Counted from the stretch's first letter, positions 33,976-47,440 are shown. The stretch: DNA of 64,000 nucleotides from Ovis canadensis (GCF_042477335.2 NC_091245.1:86218501-86282500), one strand, 5' to 3'. Notes: generated by a model from the letters alone, not told the origin. Program-made: numbers and translations.

Positions 33976-35088
33976 CCAAAATTCCTTCTTACATACTATC
34001 TCATTTATTTGTAAAGATAATATAGTGAAAATTTCAAAAAAAAAAACCTAAATTAGACTTGAGTCAAATTTTACGTGGGGAAAAGCCTTATTTTACATAT
34101 ATATATAAAACCAAGCATATAACACTTTTGAATTGTAGAGTTCTTGGCGAAAGAGACAATTCCACAGAGCGTCATGCATTTCAAAAGTGAAACGAAGGCT
34201 CAGAGCAGCAGGTGGACAGCTTAGTGAAGTTCACACAGTTGGGTCGTCACAAAGAAAAGACTAGAGCTCAGGACTTCTATCATACATCCAGCATTCTCTC
34301 CTCCACCCTACCCTATTGCCCTAACTGACATTCTTCATTCTTTCCAAATGCATGTTTCACTTTTAAAACTGAAAATGTTTCATTATCCCTAGTTGGCCAA
34401 ACTCATCTCCCTTATTCTGTCTCTACCCACTGGCTTGAACCTCTGCTCTCTGCTGGGTTTTCTCAAGTTCATAAACTTATCACGCTTTCAAAACAAAACA
34501 GTATCCCTCTAATCCTGCCTCCCCCTCAAGTTCCTCCCTCCCTACTCCTCCCTTCACAGGCCAGCTTTCTGAGCAAATGTCCACCCTCTGGTTCTCCTCT
34601 TCCTCCCCCCAGTCATTCCTCCATGGCCACCTGGAGCCTGCTGCTGCCACTCCTGGGAACTCCTCTCACTGCAGGCACTTGGGACCTCAGTCCTGGCAAT
34701 GCCCAAGGACCTGTCTGTGCTGGGCTTCCTGCTGCATGTGATGGTGTTGGCCATGTCTTCCCATGTGATACTCTCTCATCCCAGGTTCTATGATGCCAGC
34801 TCTTTGGTGCTTCCTTCTTCCCCAGTCTCATCACGGGCTGTCTGCCTTTATGAGTAGGCAGGGCGGTGGGGCATGGGTGAGTGGATCTGGCAAGGGATGG
34901 AAGGGAGACACAACCACCCTCACATACAGCTTTTCTTGACATCCTGCATCCACCACCCCAAGTCAGTAGCCCTGCCTTGCCTTCCTTCACGTATTCTTCA
35001 TTTAACATCTGTCGAGCACCAACCATGTGGCAAATAATGTTCTTGACCCTGGGGATGCAGACATGGAAGACAAGAGTGTAGTCTCTCT
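33976..35088. other. Unassigned; GC-rich part at about 34500-35075
   Basis: A 137-codon minus frame (34613-35026) lies here with no domain I recognise. About 34985-35075 (acatctgtcgagcaccaacc, ctggggatgcagacatgg) looks like an ancient L2/MIR-class repeat end. Confidence 0.4.
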
Positions 35089-35101
35089 GCCTTCAGTTTG
35101 T

Positions 35102-35312
35102 GAGTGAGACACTGTTAGTTGCTCAGTCGTGTCTGACTCTTTGCAACCCTAAGGACTGTAGCCCACCAGGCTCTTCTGTCCATGGAATTCTCCAGGTAAG
35201 AATACTGGAGTGGGTTGCCATTTCCTTCTCCAGGGGATCTTCCCAACCCAGGGATCGAACCCACATCTTTCGTATTGGCAGGCGGATTCTCTACCACTGA
35301 ACCTCTAGAGAA
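35102..35312 (-). mobile_element. Bov-tA SINE
   Basis: Complete in minus orientation. The TSD is gccttcagtttgt (35089-35101) and gccttcagtctgt (35313-35325), 12 of 13 bases. Confidence 0.95.
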
Positions 35313-35479
35313 GCCTTCAGTCTGTACCTGCCACCAATTCACTCCCCTCCTACCCAAGCACCTTCTGCAAAGATTTGGTAGGTCCTGTTACTCCCTTCTG
35401 ATGGAATTCCTCCAATGGGTCTCTTTTTAAACACAACTCCTCAGAATGACACAAAGCTGGTTGGGTTTACTCTGTCTAG

Positions 35480-35860
35480 CTATTACCTCCAGTAAACACT
35501 CCAGTCACATAGAACAACACACAATTCCCCAAACACACCATTTCATGCTTATATGTCTTTACACTAGCTCTCCCCTCCCTCTCTCTGAAACACCCCTACT
35601 TATCTTCCCTGTGTGGCAAAATTCTCATCTTTCAAAGACTGAGCAAAAACGTCATCTCCCCTAAGATGCCTTGTCAACACCCCATCTGTTGTTCCCACTG
35701 TACATTGTACAAACTCGTTACAGCACTTATCACTTTAAATTGAAATTGTTTTTTCATGTCAGCCTTTTCAATAGGCTGTGAGCTCTAAGAACAAAAGCTA
35801 CACATTATTTATTTTCACACGTCTAATGCCTAGCATAGTCCCTGGTATGCTGTTACTAGC
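35480..35860 (+). mobile_element. L2 LINE 3' fragment
   Basis: 'cattgtacaaactcgttaca', 'gcacttatcactttaaattg', 'aggctgtgagctctaagaac' and 'cctagcatagtccctggtat' follow the L2 3' end in order. Confidence 0.7.
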
Positions 35861-38117
35861 GCAGACATCAATTACTCTACTTTCAGTGGTACCACAAATC
35901 CTCGGTGCTCGGGCTTTCCATCAGCATTTAATATGTCCTGGGTTGATTGCATGCTCTTTACCATTGTCTTCATCTCACTGCTTCCTTTTGTTCTATTTAT
36001 GTACTTCAAGAGGAAACGGCAAAACCTGACCTCTTTTCTTATCCCTCAGGCTCTTCTTCTTTATTAAATTGAAACCAAAAATATGAAACCATGAAAGACT
36101 TTTGGCTCAAGCCCCTCCTCCTGTAGATAGCAATAAGGACAGATTTCCTTTCACTGGATTTATTTCTTCATAATGGAAGAAAAATTAACTTCACGGAAAC
36201 AGTACCTACAGTCAGAGGTAATTCAACAACAAACGAATGAGATATTACATAACAAAACAGCTTAATTGGCTGTTCTTGATTTAAAAGGCAAAGCCTCTAT
36301 AGTTTACAATATTTAATTTCCTTTCATTCTTTCTAATTTTGTCATTGTGCAGTAATTACTGCATATCCCTCTTTGAAAACCCTGTCTTCCGCTCATCTTA
36401 TTCCTTGTAAATGAACTATGCCCACACACACTAGACCTCATTGGGATTGAATTAAAAAGTCACCACAAGAAAAAGCAGGTCATTGCTCTGCCTGCAGGAT
36501 GCTCACTGCTCCCCCGCCCACTTGTGCCTCCTATTTTGTCTCGTACCATCATAACGCCTACATTTGGGGTTTGTACCACGGCCCCATACTTTCTTAGCAT
36601 CGTGAATCGATGATTTTGCTTGGATGAGCTGTCTCTCTCCGTGATCGCCACCAAGCTGTCCCCTGCCTCAGGCCACAGAGGAGGACCCCTGGAAGAACAA
36701 GCTTCAAGGAGCACTTCCCCCCGCAGCTGGGCACGGAGAACAACAGGTGTCATTTCTGAGCACAGTCCTATCTTCACACTTTTCAAATTCTCCCTTTCAT
36801 CAGCTTCCCGAAATCTTTAGCCTCATAAAGGTCTAACATCGCCCTCAGTCTCTCCCTTCTTCTCCTCTCCTGCATCCATGAGGACACACCCATTGCCCTC
36901 CACAAAGTGAAAGGTGGGATGTGTGTGCTCCTCACTGTCCACTTCAACTTCTAGACCATTCCCCACATAGGCATCTCTCATGAGACCCCATCCCACCAAA
37001 GGCTCTGCCATGACCACTTATTCCCTTGGGAGTCAACACTTTTCTCTCTTTCCTCGCCACGTGCTCTTGTTCATTAAAGACTTTAGGTAGCTGGGACATG
37101 AGAAATTGTCAGCTCCCCAGACTGGTTCTCTGTCAGATTTATAACTCAAAATCTCTGTTTGACCCACCCTCTCTCGATTTATATACCAATCATTCCCACA
37201 ACGTCGTTCTTCGAGTTCACCAGGGCCTCCGGGCCGCCAACCCCCACACTGCTCTGTGCGCCCATCTCCTCCTTCCCCTCACTCTGCTCTGACTCCGCGA
37301 CCCTGACGTCCTCAACTCCCTCTCCAGTATCCGCGATTCCTTTCTGGTCTGTGCGTTCACGGCACCTACTCAATTAACCAAGCTATCTGCTGTCTTGGTG
37401 CTTACGTCAGGGACATCAATACCAGAGGAAATCAAGTGTGGGAGGACAGGGTTTTCTTATCTTCTTCCTCTCCTTGCCCAAGCAGCCTTCATGGAGGGAA
37501 AACTCTCCGTCCCTGCTCAGGCCTCACCTTCCCTGGCATCCGACGCCGCCCATGTCTCAGATTTTCCTTCAGTCTCACTGCCTCTCATTCTCATCACCTG
37601 GACTGCTTCCTCTTCATCTCTCTGAACTCTTACTAGAGGGAGGCTTCAGTCTTCAGCCCTTGTCTTCTCCTCCTTATCTGTCCTCATTTCTGTAACTATC
37701 TGATCTGGCTTTAAATACCACCTGGATGCTGATGACTCCCGAAAGTCTAAGTCTGCGTCCCCTGAATTCCAGATATGCCTTCTTGAATTTTACCTTGGAT
37801 ATCTCATAGGAATCTCAAATGTCAAATGCTCCAAATCCAATTCTCCACCTTCCCACCCAGTCCGCCTCTTGGTGTTAACATACTCTTCCCATCTCAATAA
37901 AAGGCAACTTCACTGTCCTATGTTTCTTGGTTCAAAAACTTAGTCATCCTGTACTCAACAATTTCTTTTAAACCCCTATCTTATCTGTCAACAAATCCTG
38001 TCAGCCCTCTGTCCCGTTCTCCTCTGTGTAGGAGGCTGGAGAACATTACTCTTTATCCATAGGTCTCTCATCTCAATTAATAACGTCCTTTATACGCAGT
38101 GATCAGAAGGAAACCAG
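35861..38117. other. Old sequence; possible L2/CR1-type LINE piece near 37700-38060
   Basis: 'atctcaaatgtcaaatgctc' to 'gtcaacaaatcctgtcag' resembles the C-terminal RT region of an ancient L2/CR1-clade LINE. Frames up to 108 codons in this interval have no recognisable domain. Confidence 0.35.
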
Positions 38118-38268
38118 TCTGCAGTGGTTCTCAGACTCGACTGCGCTCTGGAATCATCGAGAATGGGGGAGGGGTGAGGCTTTAAAAAACACCGGTGCCT
38201 GTGTTACACCTCCAGGGATTCTCATTTAATTGGTCTGGGGGGCATGGCCCTAGACTTTTAAATACCAC
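38118..38268 (+). mobile_element. MER5A-like hAT/Charlie DNA transposon fragment
   Basis: 'ctgcagtggttctcagactc', 'tctggaatcatcgagaatgg' and 'attggtctggggggcatggc' follow MER5A order. The left terminal repeat cagtggttctca is visible. Confidence 0.72.
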
Positions 38269-40127
38269 TCCCTGGCCCTCCTACCCAGCTGAGTTTTAAG
38301 GCTGAAAGAGAGAGAGAGAGCGCAAGAGAGACCTGGTGAAAATCATTAGTACTAATCAAGTGCTATTTAATTTAATTGTACTATTTTATTATTTAAATGT
38401 CAAGTACATTTCAGAATCAGTGTCACATACTAAAAACAATATTCCCCAAGTAAAATTAATAATAATGATAATAATAATAACTGGGAATCTATATCAATAT
38501 GTTCTATTCTTCTTGAACAAGCCTTGTGGCAATCATTTATAATCTTTTTTTTCTCATTTTTTTGTAAGAATCTGTTTTATTAGTTCTAAACCCTGATCAT
38601 TTGAAGAGAAAATTTAACCCTTGGCTAAAAATTGGCCAGAATATCACCAGGTCTCAGCTCCAGATTCTTTCTGTGTTTCCTTTTCAAGCACCGACATTTT
38701 TTCAAATTTTGAGGGAAATGAGCTGAAAAACTCATCTCAATTTTAGGCAGGGTGAAAGACTAACAATTTAACAAGGCCAATTTTATTACCTTGATTTTCT
38801 TTTTCAATTCTCAATCACTTTCCTCCAAAGCCATTAGGTTGCGCAGTGACCAGCTTGCAGTTTTTTAGTAAATTAACAAATGGGGGGAAAGCGATAACTG
38901 AGAATTTTAAAAATCATAGGGAAAAACAGCTCAAAGAGTGGTAGGTGAGAGGAAGGAGGCAGGAAGAGGCAAAGGAGGTAGGGCCAGTACTTCTCAGTTC
39001 CTGTTATCAGTGGGATATGGGAAACAGGTGTGAAGGGGGCCCATCATCACATCAGAACTGAGTATTTCTGCTCCCCATCCTAATCTCTGTTTTTCTCTGG
39101 TCAAAATTTATGTTTATTAGGGTCTGTGCAATAAAGTGCCTGCAGTCATATTTCCCCTAAGAAATTCCCTATGGATGTCAGAACTGTATATTGAACAAAT
39201 GTTTATATTTATATAGTTGCATACCATTGAAATACAAACTTAGCATTAAAAAAACCCTGTTTACTAGAATTGAAGGATACTTTAGATTAATCCAATAATA
39301 CAGATTGAATTGTCTAATGGTAATATTAAATCCTTCCCATGATGCTAATTATTCCAGAGATTTATCAGAGCAAGCTTGTCTTAATCTGAAACCTAAACTG
39401 TATTTCTTTTAAAATACATCAACCAAAGGGCAATTAAGGAAAACAGCTTCTTGTTTAAAAACAAACAAAACCACCCAAAGGAGAATGGGGAAAAACTCAA
39501 ATCTGTGGTGCATTTTACTTGTTTGTTTTATTTTATTTTTATACTTATGTTAACTCCCTTGTACTTCAAACTTGAATTATGAATACACTTCTTGAAATAT
39601 TTTAAGCAAATGAAAAAATATTCATCACACTATGAAAACAAATGTTCCAAACTATCTTCTAAGGTCACAATTTTCATACTGGAACATTTAAATATAACTG
39701 TGTATGAGAAGTAATGCTGTTTTTTTTTTCAATCACTTCTAATTTGACTTGCAAAACATGAAATTTTTCTATTTTTGAAAAATTGCCTAAAAAAAGTAAA
39801 CAAGCCTTTCTCTTCAATGCTACACATAAATGAACGTCTTTGTCACCTTCTCTCCTGGAATGGTAACAAACCGAACCTACCTCCCCTCCTTTAAACAAGG
39901 CAATGATGGTTTGTGCAGGAAATTCAAATCTGGCCTGAAGCAGCTCAGTGATTTTCCAGTTGCAGGCAAAGGGAGAGAAAGCTGAGAGGCTCCAGGTACC
40001 TGCAGGTCTGCAGAGCTGGGAGAAGTCTGCCACCCGGTGGAGAATTGAGGCCATTACACTTATTATTATACCATGGAATGGTATAATACTGTAATAGTTT
40101 GGTGCTGGGACATTTGGGGCATCAAGA
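38269..40127. other. Unassigned unique sequence
   Basis: Contains a short (ga)n run (about 38308-38324) and an (aat)n-like run (38457-38480). A 126-codon minus frame at 39674-40054 has no recognisable domain. A short hairpin lies at 40065-40087. Confidence 0.45.
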
Positions 40128-40335
40128 ATGGCTTCCCTGGGGTCTTAGGTGGCAAAGAATCTGCCTGCAGTGCAGGAGACCTGGGTTCTATCCTTGGGTA
40201 GGGAAGATCCCCTGGAGAAGGGAATGGCTACCCATTCCAGTATTTTTGCCCTGAAAATTCCATGAACAGAGGAGCCTGGCAGGCTACAGTCCATGGGGTC
40301 ACAAAGAATCGCACACGACTGAACAACTAATACAC
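40128..40335 (+). mobile_element. Bov-tA SINE
   Basis: 'tggcttccctggggtctta' head, 'gacctgggttctatccttg', 'ttttgccctgaaaattcc' body and 'cgcacacgactgaacaact' tail. Confidence 0.93.
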
Positions 40336-41428
40336 ACACGAACTGCTTCTACAGCGTCCTGGGTCATAGGTTCCACTGGACATATGGTGTACTATTAGGA
40401 GAATGCCAACAAGATGCAATATTCAAACCCAAGACACAAAATGTTCCGTCCTGTAAATGACAACTACACAGCAGTTCCCTCTACAAGCACACAAAGTAGT
40501 GCCTTTAGGTAAAGTACTGAGTGTTTTCAATATTTAACAAATCCCACCTAATTTCTACAGCGATTACTAACTGTGTGACTTTTCCTCGGGATCTGCTGTC
40601 TACCACAAATCCAGTCCCTGGGGCCAAAAAGGTTGGGGACCATTGCTCTCTAAGATGATTTTCAGACACCACCCCATCCTGCAGTCTCCTACCTCTCAAC
40701 TTCTGATTGTATTTGCTTTCTTGGTCACACAGTCCTGTACTGAGTCCTGGGAATTCAGGTTAGTTTTAAAAGTGCAATTACGTGACTGCACAGTAGTTTT
40801 CACTGCATGCCTAGTGTTCACTGTAAGTTCCTTTTTATTCAGTCTTCCTCATTTGTCCTGAAGTTTCTGTCTTTCAGGGTTCTTGCATTTTTGCCTCTAT
40901 TTCCTAATGATGTTTTTCCTTAACCTCTTTGACTCATCAGGGATCAGGGGTTCTGTTGAGACCCCTTTCTCCTGCATAGAGTTTCTTTGCAGTGCCTTCC
41001 ATGGTGATGCTCCAATCTGGAGCCCTTCTCTCTGTGTCTGTTGCCAGCCTCAGACTCCCTGACGCTGCTTTCCCTGGTTGGATCCACTATTGACAATATC
41101 CTGTTCTTTTTCACCTGGTATATTTACTCCCTTACTTGGTTATATCCTAAGAAAGAATGTGTGGGAAGTAAACTTCCTTTCACTTTGGAAATTTATTGTT
41201 CTCCTCTTCAGTTTAGTAAACAGTTGTATTGCTTTAGATTCTCAGTTATCATTTTCCTACTTTTTAGGGATACAGCTGCAAAGTCTGATGCATTTTGGTT
41301 CTGTTCCTTTGCAGATGGAGGTGTTTCCTTCTCCATTTTGGAACCTATTCAGATCTTTTCTCATTTTCCTTGGTGTTCTGAACTTTGCAATGGCAGGTCT
41401 AGATGTGTGTGTGTGTTTGTATGTGTGT
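40336..41428. other. Unassigned; hAT-like end at about 40590-40650; (TG)n at 41405-41425
   Basis: 'accacaaatccagtccctgg' and 'aggttggggaccattgctc' resemble the end of an old hAT transposon. From about 40900 there is a decayed repeat-like stretch with a 143-codon frame that I cannot assign. Confidence 0.4.
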
Positions 41429-41441
41429 ATCGTGCTAGGCA

Positions 41442-41807
41442 TTTGAACTGTGGTGTCGGAGAAGACTCTTGAGAGTCCCTTGGACTGCAAGGAGATCCAA
41501 CCAGTCCATTCTGAAGGAGATCAGCCCTGGGATTTCTTTGGAAGGAATGATGCTAAAGCTGAAACTCCAATACTTTGGCCACCTCATGCGAAGAGTTGAC
41601 TCATTGGAAAAGACTCTGATGCTGGGAGGGATTGGGGGCAGGAGGAGAAGGGGACGACAGAGGATGAGATGGCTGGATGGCATCACGGACTCGATGGACA
41701 TGAGTCTGAGTGAACTCCGGGAGTTGGTGATGGACAGGGAGGCCTGGCATGCTGCGATTCATGGGGTCGCAAAGAGTCCGACACGACTGAGCAACTGAAC
41801 TGAACTG
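41442..41807 (+). mobile_element. BovB 3' fragment with perfect TSD
   Basis: A 5'-truncated BovB of 366 bp with an uninterrupted 109-codon frame (41469-41798). It ends in (actga)n and is flanked by a perfect 13-base TSD, atcgtgctaggca, at 41429-41441 and 41808-41820. Confidence 0.96.
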
Positions 41808-41820
41808 ATCGTGCTAGGCA

Positions 41821-42759
41821 GCAGCTACCAAAGGCAGAGGGAGGAAAAGAAATACCCTGGCTTCCCCCTTCCTCTGCCCTCCAGTCTCCTGCCAGTGCCC
41901 CCACTGGCCAGCTTGACCTGGGAGCAAGTAGTCATACCCAGGAATATAGAGCAAGGAAGGGGAAGGGCAAGGAATAAATCTGAAGGCAGAAAGGCCCAGG
42001 ATCAGGACAATTAAAATGACAAAATGCCATACAGAACACAATCTCACTTTGTTTTTTATGGTTTTAAAGGTTATAAAAGTCAAACATACTAGCTGTACAA
42101 ATTCAAACAATAAGCCGGTCTACATTAAATAGTGAAAGTCTCATGCACAGCCCACCCAGGATACTCCCTGCCCCAGAGAATAACACTGTTTCAACAGAGA
42201 TCCTTATCTGTGCCTTTCCAAGCTTTACAAACACATGCACATGTGATATGTACATTACACATGCTGTTTCTTTTACAGCCCCTTTGCTCAGATCTGGTAG
42301 GCTAAGTTCTCAGGTTTTTTTGGTCTTCTCTAAGTAGATTAGAAATAATACAGCAATTTTACAGTTTTGATTCAATATCCCAATGAAATATTCTATATAA
42401 AATATGTGTATATATAAAATATAATGTGTCTCCATTACTTGGCCTAAGATTTAACAGTATTGCTGAAGTATCCACAATGTCCCCTAAATCATAATCCCCT
42501 TCCACCCACCAACAAGCACTAATCTGAATGTTGCTTTTCTTAAAACTATAATTTTAAACTATATATTACCTTAAATACTCTACTGGTAACTCACTGTGCT
42601 GAGTTTTTTAAACATATATGAAAGGCGATATACTATAAATATTCTTATGCAACTTGCATTTTTTACTCAAAATTATGGCTTTTGTTAGATTCACACATAT
42701 TGCTATGAAACTATAAAATATCATCAAGAAAAAATTTTTTTAATTTATAAATGGAGAGA
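41821..42759. other. Unassigned AT-rich sequence
   Basis: No gene supported. 'ataaaagtcaaacatact' to 'ccccagagaataacactg' may be part of an old repeat, unassigned. Confidence 0.4.
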
Positions 42760-43472
42760 GATACCTTTTTCATGGGTCAGAAAGATGTCACTTCTCCCCA
42801 GATTAATCTACAGATTTAACGTAATGCCAGTTAAATTTCCAACAGGCTTTATTGTACACATTGACAAGCTGATTCCAAAATTCATATGGAAATGCAAAGG
42901 ACCTAGAGTATCCAAAACAACTTTGAAAAAGAAGAATGAAGTTGGATAATTTACAGTACTTGATTTCAAGACTTACGAAGCCACAGTAATGAAGACAGTG
43001 TGGCATTAAAACACACAAGCAAATGAACAAAACAGAACAGGGTCCAGCAACTGACTCACGTATCTATGGATAATCAACTTTCAACAAAGGTACAAAGATG
43101 ACTCAGTAGATAAACAATAGTCGTTTCAACAAAGGGTACCAGAACCATCGAATATTCATACACGAAAGCTTGAACTTCGATCCACATCTTGCATCATACA
43201 CAGAAATTAACTCAAAGCTGATCATAGACCTAACTTCAAAATCTTTAAATTACAAAACTTCTAGGAGAAAATGTTCTTAAAATTTTAAGAAAATCTTAAA
43301 ATCTAAGAAATCTTTCTTGGATATAATACTATGATTCAAAAAGAACAATTGATAAATTGGACTACATCAAAACTAAAAACTGCTCTTCAAAGACATAACT
43401 AACAGGAGAGAGAGACAAGCACCAGATTGAGAGAGAATATTTTCAAAGTATATACACGATAAAGGACTTTCT
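42760..43472 (+). mobile_element. Old L1 ORF2 fragment
   Basis: 'taatctacagatttaacgta', 'atatggaaatgcaaaggacc', 'agccacagtaatgaagacag' and 'tcaactttcaacaaaggtac' follow the C-terminal part of mammalian L1 ORF2 in order. All frames are broken. It is older than the BovB beside it. Confidence 0.85.
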
Positions 43473-44305
43473 ATGCCAGGCTGGATGAATTCCAAACCAC
43501 AATCAAGTTTGCCGGGAGAAATATCAATAAGCTCAGATATGCAAATGACACCACTCTAATGGCAAATAAGGAACTAAAGAGCCTCTTGATAAAGGTGAAA
43601 AAAAAGAGTGAAAAAGCTGGCTTGAAACTCAACATTCAAAAAACGAAGATCATGACATCCGGTCCTATCATTTCTTGGCTAACAGAAGGGGAAACGTGGA
43701 CATGGTGACACATTTTATTTTCTTGGGTTCCAAAGTCACTGTGGATGAGGACTGCAGCCATGAAATTAAAAGATGCTTGCTGCTTGGAAGGAAAGCTATG
43801 ACAAACCTAGACAGCATATTAAAAAGCAGAGATATCACCTTGCTGACAAAGATCCATAAGGTCAAAGATATGGTTTATCCCATAGTCATGTATGGATGTG
43901 AGAACTGGTCCACAGAAAAGGCTGAACACCAAAAAATTGATGCTTTAGAATTATGCTGGAGAAGACTCTTTAGAGTCCCTTGGCCTGCAAGGAGATCAAA
44001 CTAGTTAATTCTAAAGGAAATCAACCCAGAATATTTATCAAAAAGACTGCTGCTGAAACTGAAGCTCCAGTACTTTGGGTACCAGATGCGAAGAATTAAC
44101 TCATTGGAAAAGACCCTGATGCTGGGAAAGATTGAAGGCAAAAGAGAAGGCAGTGGCAGAGGATAAGATGGTTGGATGGCATCACTGATTCAATGGACAT
44201 GAGTTTGAGCAAACTCCGGGAAATGGTGAAGGACAGGGAAGCCTGGCATGCTGCAGTCCAAGGGTCACAAAGAGTCAGACACTACTTTGCAACTGAACAA
44301 CAACA
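43473..44305 (+). mobile_element. BovB 3' half, older copy
   Basis: Starts in the RT block GRNINKLRYANDTTLMANK (YADD changed to YAND) and runs through MYGCENW to an unusual end 'ttgcaactgaacaacaacaa'. It follows the L1 fragment without a gap. Confidence 0.92.
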
Positions 44306-44503
44306 ATGAGCAATTATCATAGTGAAAATAAGGCTGTTGGTTCAAATCTCACCTTAAGCACATGTCCATAGATCTGTACTGAACCAACCTCTCCAGGTCT
44401 TTCTTCCTGCCCCTCTTGACCAAGAGGAACTCCACTGCTGGGTGTTCTGAGAGGGGGAGGGAAATATCTCACCAGTAGTCATCATCTGATTATTAGTTAA
44501 TTA

Positions 44504-44758
44504 AGCTGAAACTCCAGTACTTTGGCCACCTCATGAGAAGAGTTGACTCATTGGAAAAGACTCTGATGCTGGGAGGGATTGGGGGCAGGAGGAGAAGGGG
44601 ACGACAGAGGATGAGATGGCTGGATGGCATCACTGACTCGATGGACGTGAGTCTGAGTGAACTCCGGGAGTTGGTGATGGACAGGGAGGCCTGGCGTGCT
44701 GCAACTCATGGGGTCACAAAGAGTCGGACACGATTGAGTGACTGAACTGAACTGAACT
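44504..44758 (+). mobile_element. BovB 3' fragment
   Basis: The last 255 bases of BovB, with an open 70-codon frame (44533-44745) and a (actga)n end. The sequence is close to the 41442-41807 copy, so it is young. Confidence 0.94.
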
Positions 44759-46980
44759 GTGCCATTAAAAAAATAGAAAGAATTTTGCTGAATCGATGTA
44801 TGTCTCATGATGTTGTCAATCTTTGTGCTGGTTGCTTTGTAAGAACAATCAGGGAATTATTAATGCCTGGTAGAAATAGGAGCATTTCCCATAATCTGGT
44901 CAGAATTCCCTAAAACAATAGCTGTACATTTTTACTAGTCAAAGAAGACAAATATACAAAAGAGCCAAACTTTCAAACTATAGCAAAATTCTTCAATTGT
45001 TTACTTTCTTCTTGCCTTGATATAGTTTTATTATCTTATGGATGATTTTCTCTTATTTGTCCAGGAGGGACATCTTTTTAAAGGGTAAAGAGGGAGAAAA
45101 CAAAATCAGAGGAGGAACAAATCACGAGTGGATGGACTTTAAAGCCCAGCACAGCCTCCTTGTTTTCTTGCAGATCCTTCTAACTGTAAGAGCCTCGAGC
45201 CCCTGAGTCATTATTATCACCTGTAAGTCTACACTTGCACCCTATCACCCATGTCTTCTGAAGGCTTACACTCATATTCCCTAAATCATCCAGAAACGAA
45301 ACAGATTTAGAAAGAGTTCTAACTCTGAAGAATTTTATCATCCTTTTCCACATTACAATTAATTTTACCCTCTACCTTCCATCACCTCCTAAGCCCTTGA
45401 AAAGTATCAACTCTGAATTATACTATTGACTTTTCATTTAGGACACTGTTTACTGAACCACCTGGCCATGAAGTTGCATTGCCACTTACCGGTAACATTC
45501 TGGGGATTTAGAGATTCAGTAGGCAAAGGATGTGTTGTTTCAAGTGAGCAGAGCCCACCACTCTGTGGCACAATGACACTCATTCCTGAGACACAGAGTA
45601 CAAGGAGTAGGAGGCAGTTAGAGAGCCTATGGTAAAATAACCGAGAGATTAATATATATTCATTTTCCCCTGTATGTTCCCCTTCATCTTATTTCAGACA
45701 AGGAATTCAGGCTTTAGTATCACCTCCCCTCAATGATTTTTAAAAATGGAAAACAGAAGTCACTTTCAATCAGAGGCTCTTCTGTCTTGCAAGTTACCTG
45801 CAGATAAGATACCAGGAGTCCCAGGGGATGAGCAGATAGGTGCCTTTAAGAGCAAAGAGACAAAGGGTCAAACCCAGGGACTTAGAAGGAGATAAAGGTT
45901 GGTGGATCCCAAGGTAATGAGAGAATCACATTCAACTCCTCAGCGTTGCAGAATGCAAAGGCCAGACCCCAGGCTCAGATGTCCCATGTCTTACCAACTA
46001 CTACCATGCCAAGCCCAGCACAGCCTCTGGATCCAAGGGACCATGCAGGCTGCAACAAAGGGCCCCTTAGCAGCAACTGGTGGGGCCAACTAGAGGGCCA
46101 AGATCCCAGGTCACTGGCACAACACTGAGTAGTACAGAGCTTCCAGCTGGATTTAAGCTAATTTAAATAAACTTCAGAAATGTCACGTTTGTTTTTTTTT
46201 TCCACGTCAGTTGCCACCCCAAGATTCACAAAGGGACTCCCTGTGGAGGCTGAGTGATGCATATTTGCTGCTGACACTGATCACAGGTGCTGGGATTGAA
46301 GCCAATTCATCCTAAACTCATGGTTGTGACTGCATTGTGTGGAACGATGTGTAAAGAGATGAGTGTAAACGCTTCAAAAACACACCTGATTAGCAAACAC
46401 CAAGGATTTGTGATAAGTTTCAGTTTGAAAGAGTACTTTAGAATGCCTTAGAATCCCTGGCCCCCTTTTAAGAGTAACAAAATACCAATCATGTCTTTGG
46501 TTGCTATTATCTTCACTTCAAGAAAGTAATTCAAAGCAGGATAATATCAACTAAAAAAAATAAAAGGATTGCTTGCAATATTGTACAGCTTGTACAAATT
46601 ATAAGCAAACCCTGGGCAGATACAAGGTGGTCAAAGAAGGGAGTGAGCACAACATGGCTGTGTGTGTTTGCTAAGTGCTAAGATTCAAGTTCTCTAACTC
46701 TTAGAAAACCATCTAGAAAGATTTTAGGGTCTCTAATTTCTCTTTTTAAAAAAATCAAAATCCTCCCTGGAGAGGTAAGGCAGAGAGTAGCCAACAGACC
46801 CACCACCTGGGGAAGGGGTCACTAGGCTGGGACAGCAGTTGCAGGGAAAATCATTCTGTGTGCGATGGACACGATGGTTACAAGAGTGCAGGTGTTTTCC
46901 AATGATGCTTCCAATAATGAGACTCCTACCCCTAGAGGAGAGACATCTGAAACGTGGTTATGAAGCATCACCACGAACTG
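44759..46980. other. Unassigned unique sequence
   Basis: No supported gene and no ruminant repeat over about 2.2 kb. Frames are below 80 codons. Confidence 0.5.
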
Positions 46981-46989
46981 CGGTCATTG

Positions 46990-47440
46990 CAGTACTGGAA
47001 ATGCTAAGCCGACTGGCCTCCCTCCAGCCCTCTGTGGCTCCACCACTTACTACTCGCCCTTCTGCTCCCCTCACTCCAGCTACTCTGGCCTCCTGGATGT
47101 TCTCCTCCAACCTGGGCCTTTTCCTGCGTTCTCTCTGTCTGGAATGCCCTTCCTGGACAGACATCAGTGTGGCCCATTTCCATGCCCCCTTCAGCCCTTT
47201 ACTCAAACAGCACCTTCTCAGCAAGCTCTTCTCTACCTAAAATCACCACCTCAGCCTCAGCCCTGCCTTCTGCACTTACCACCGTCTGACATATGATGTA
47301 TTTTACTTACTTTGTTGTCTGTCTCCACTGGATAATCTCCATTAGGCAAGGCATAAAGTCCTGTTTAGTGTTGTGACCTCAGTACCAAAAAGTGTCTGGC
47401 ATACAGTAGGCAGTTAACAAACACTCCTCGAAAGCATCAA
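46990..47440 (+). mobile_element. L2 LINE 3' fragment
   Basis: 'tctgtctggaatgcccttcc', 'actcaaacagcaccttctca', 'agtgtctggcatacagtagg' and 'cagttaacaaacactcc' follow the L2 3' end. The 133-codon frame at 46839-47240 overlaps this and is therefore not a host gene. Confidence 0.78.

Noticed and set aside
34613..35026. 137-codon minus-strand frame in GC-rich sequence
   Set aside because: No recognisable family. Part of it overlaps an ancient repeat-like end, and there is no exon-like boundary.
39674..40054. 126-codon minus-strand frame
   Set aside because: No domain and no supporting exon signals; treated as chance.
41041..41472. 143-codon plus frame
   Set aside because: It runs from a decayed repeat-like stretch across the TSD into the BovB at 41442, so it is not a gene.
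46839..47240. 133-codon plus frame
   Set aside because: It overlaps an L2 LINE 3' fragment.
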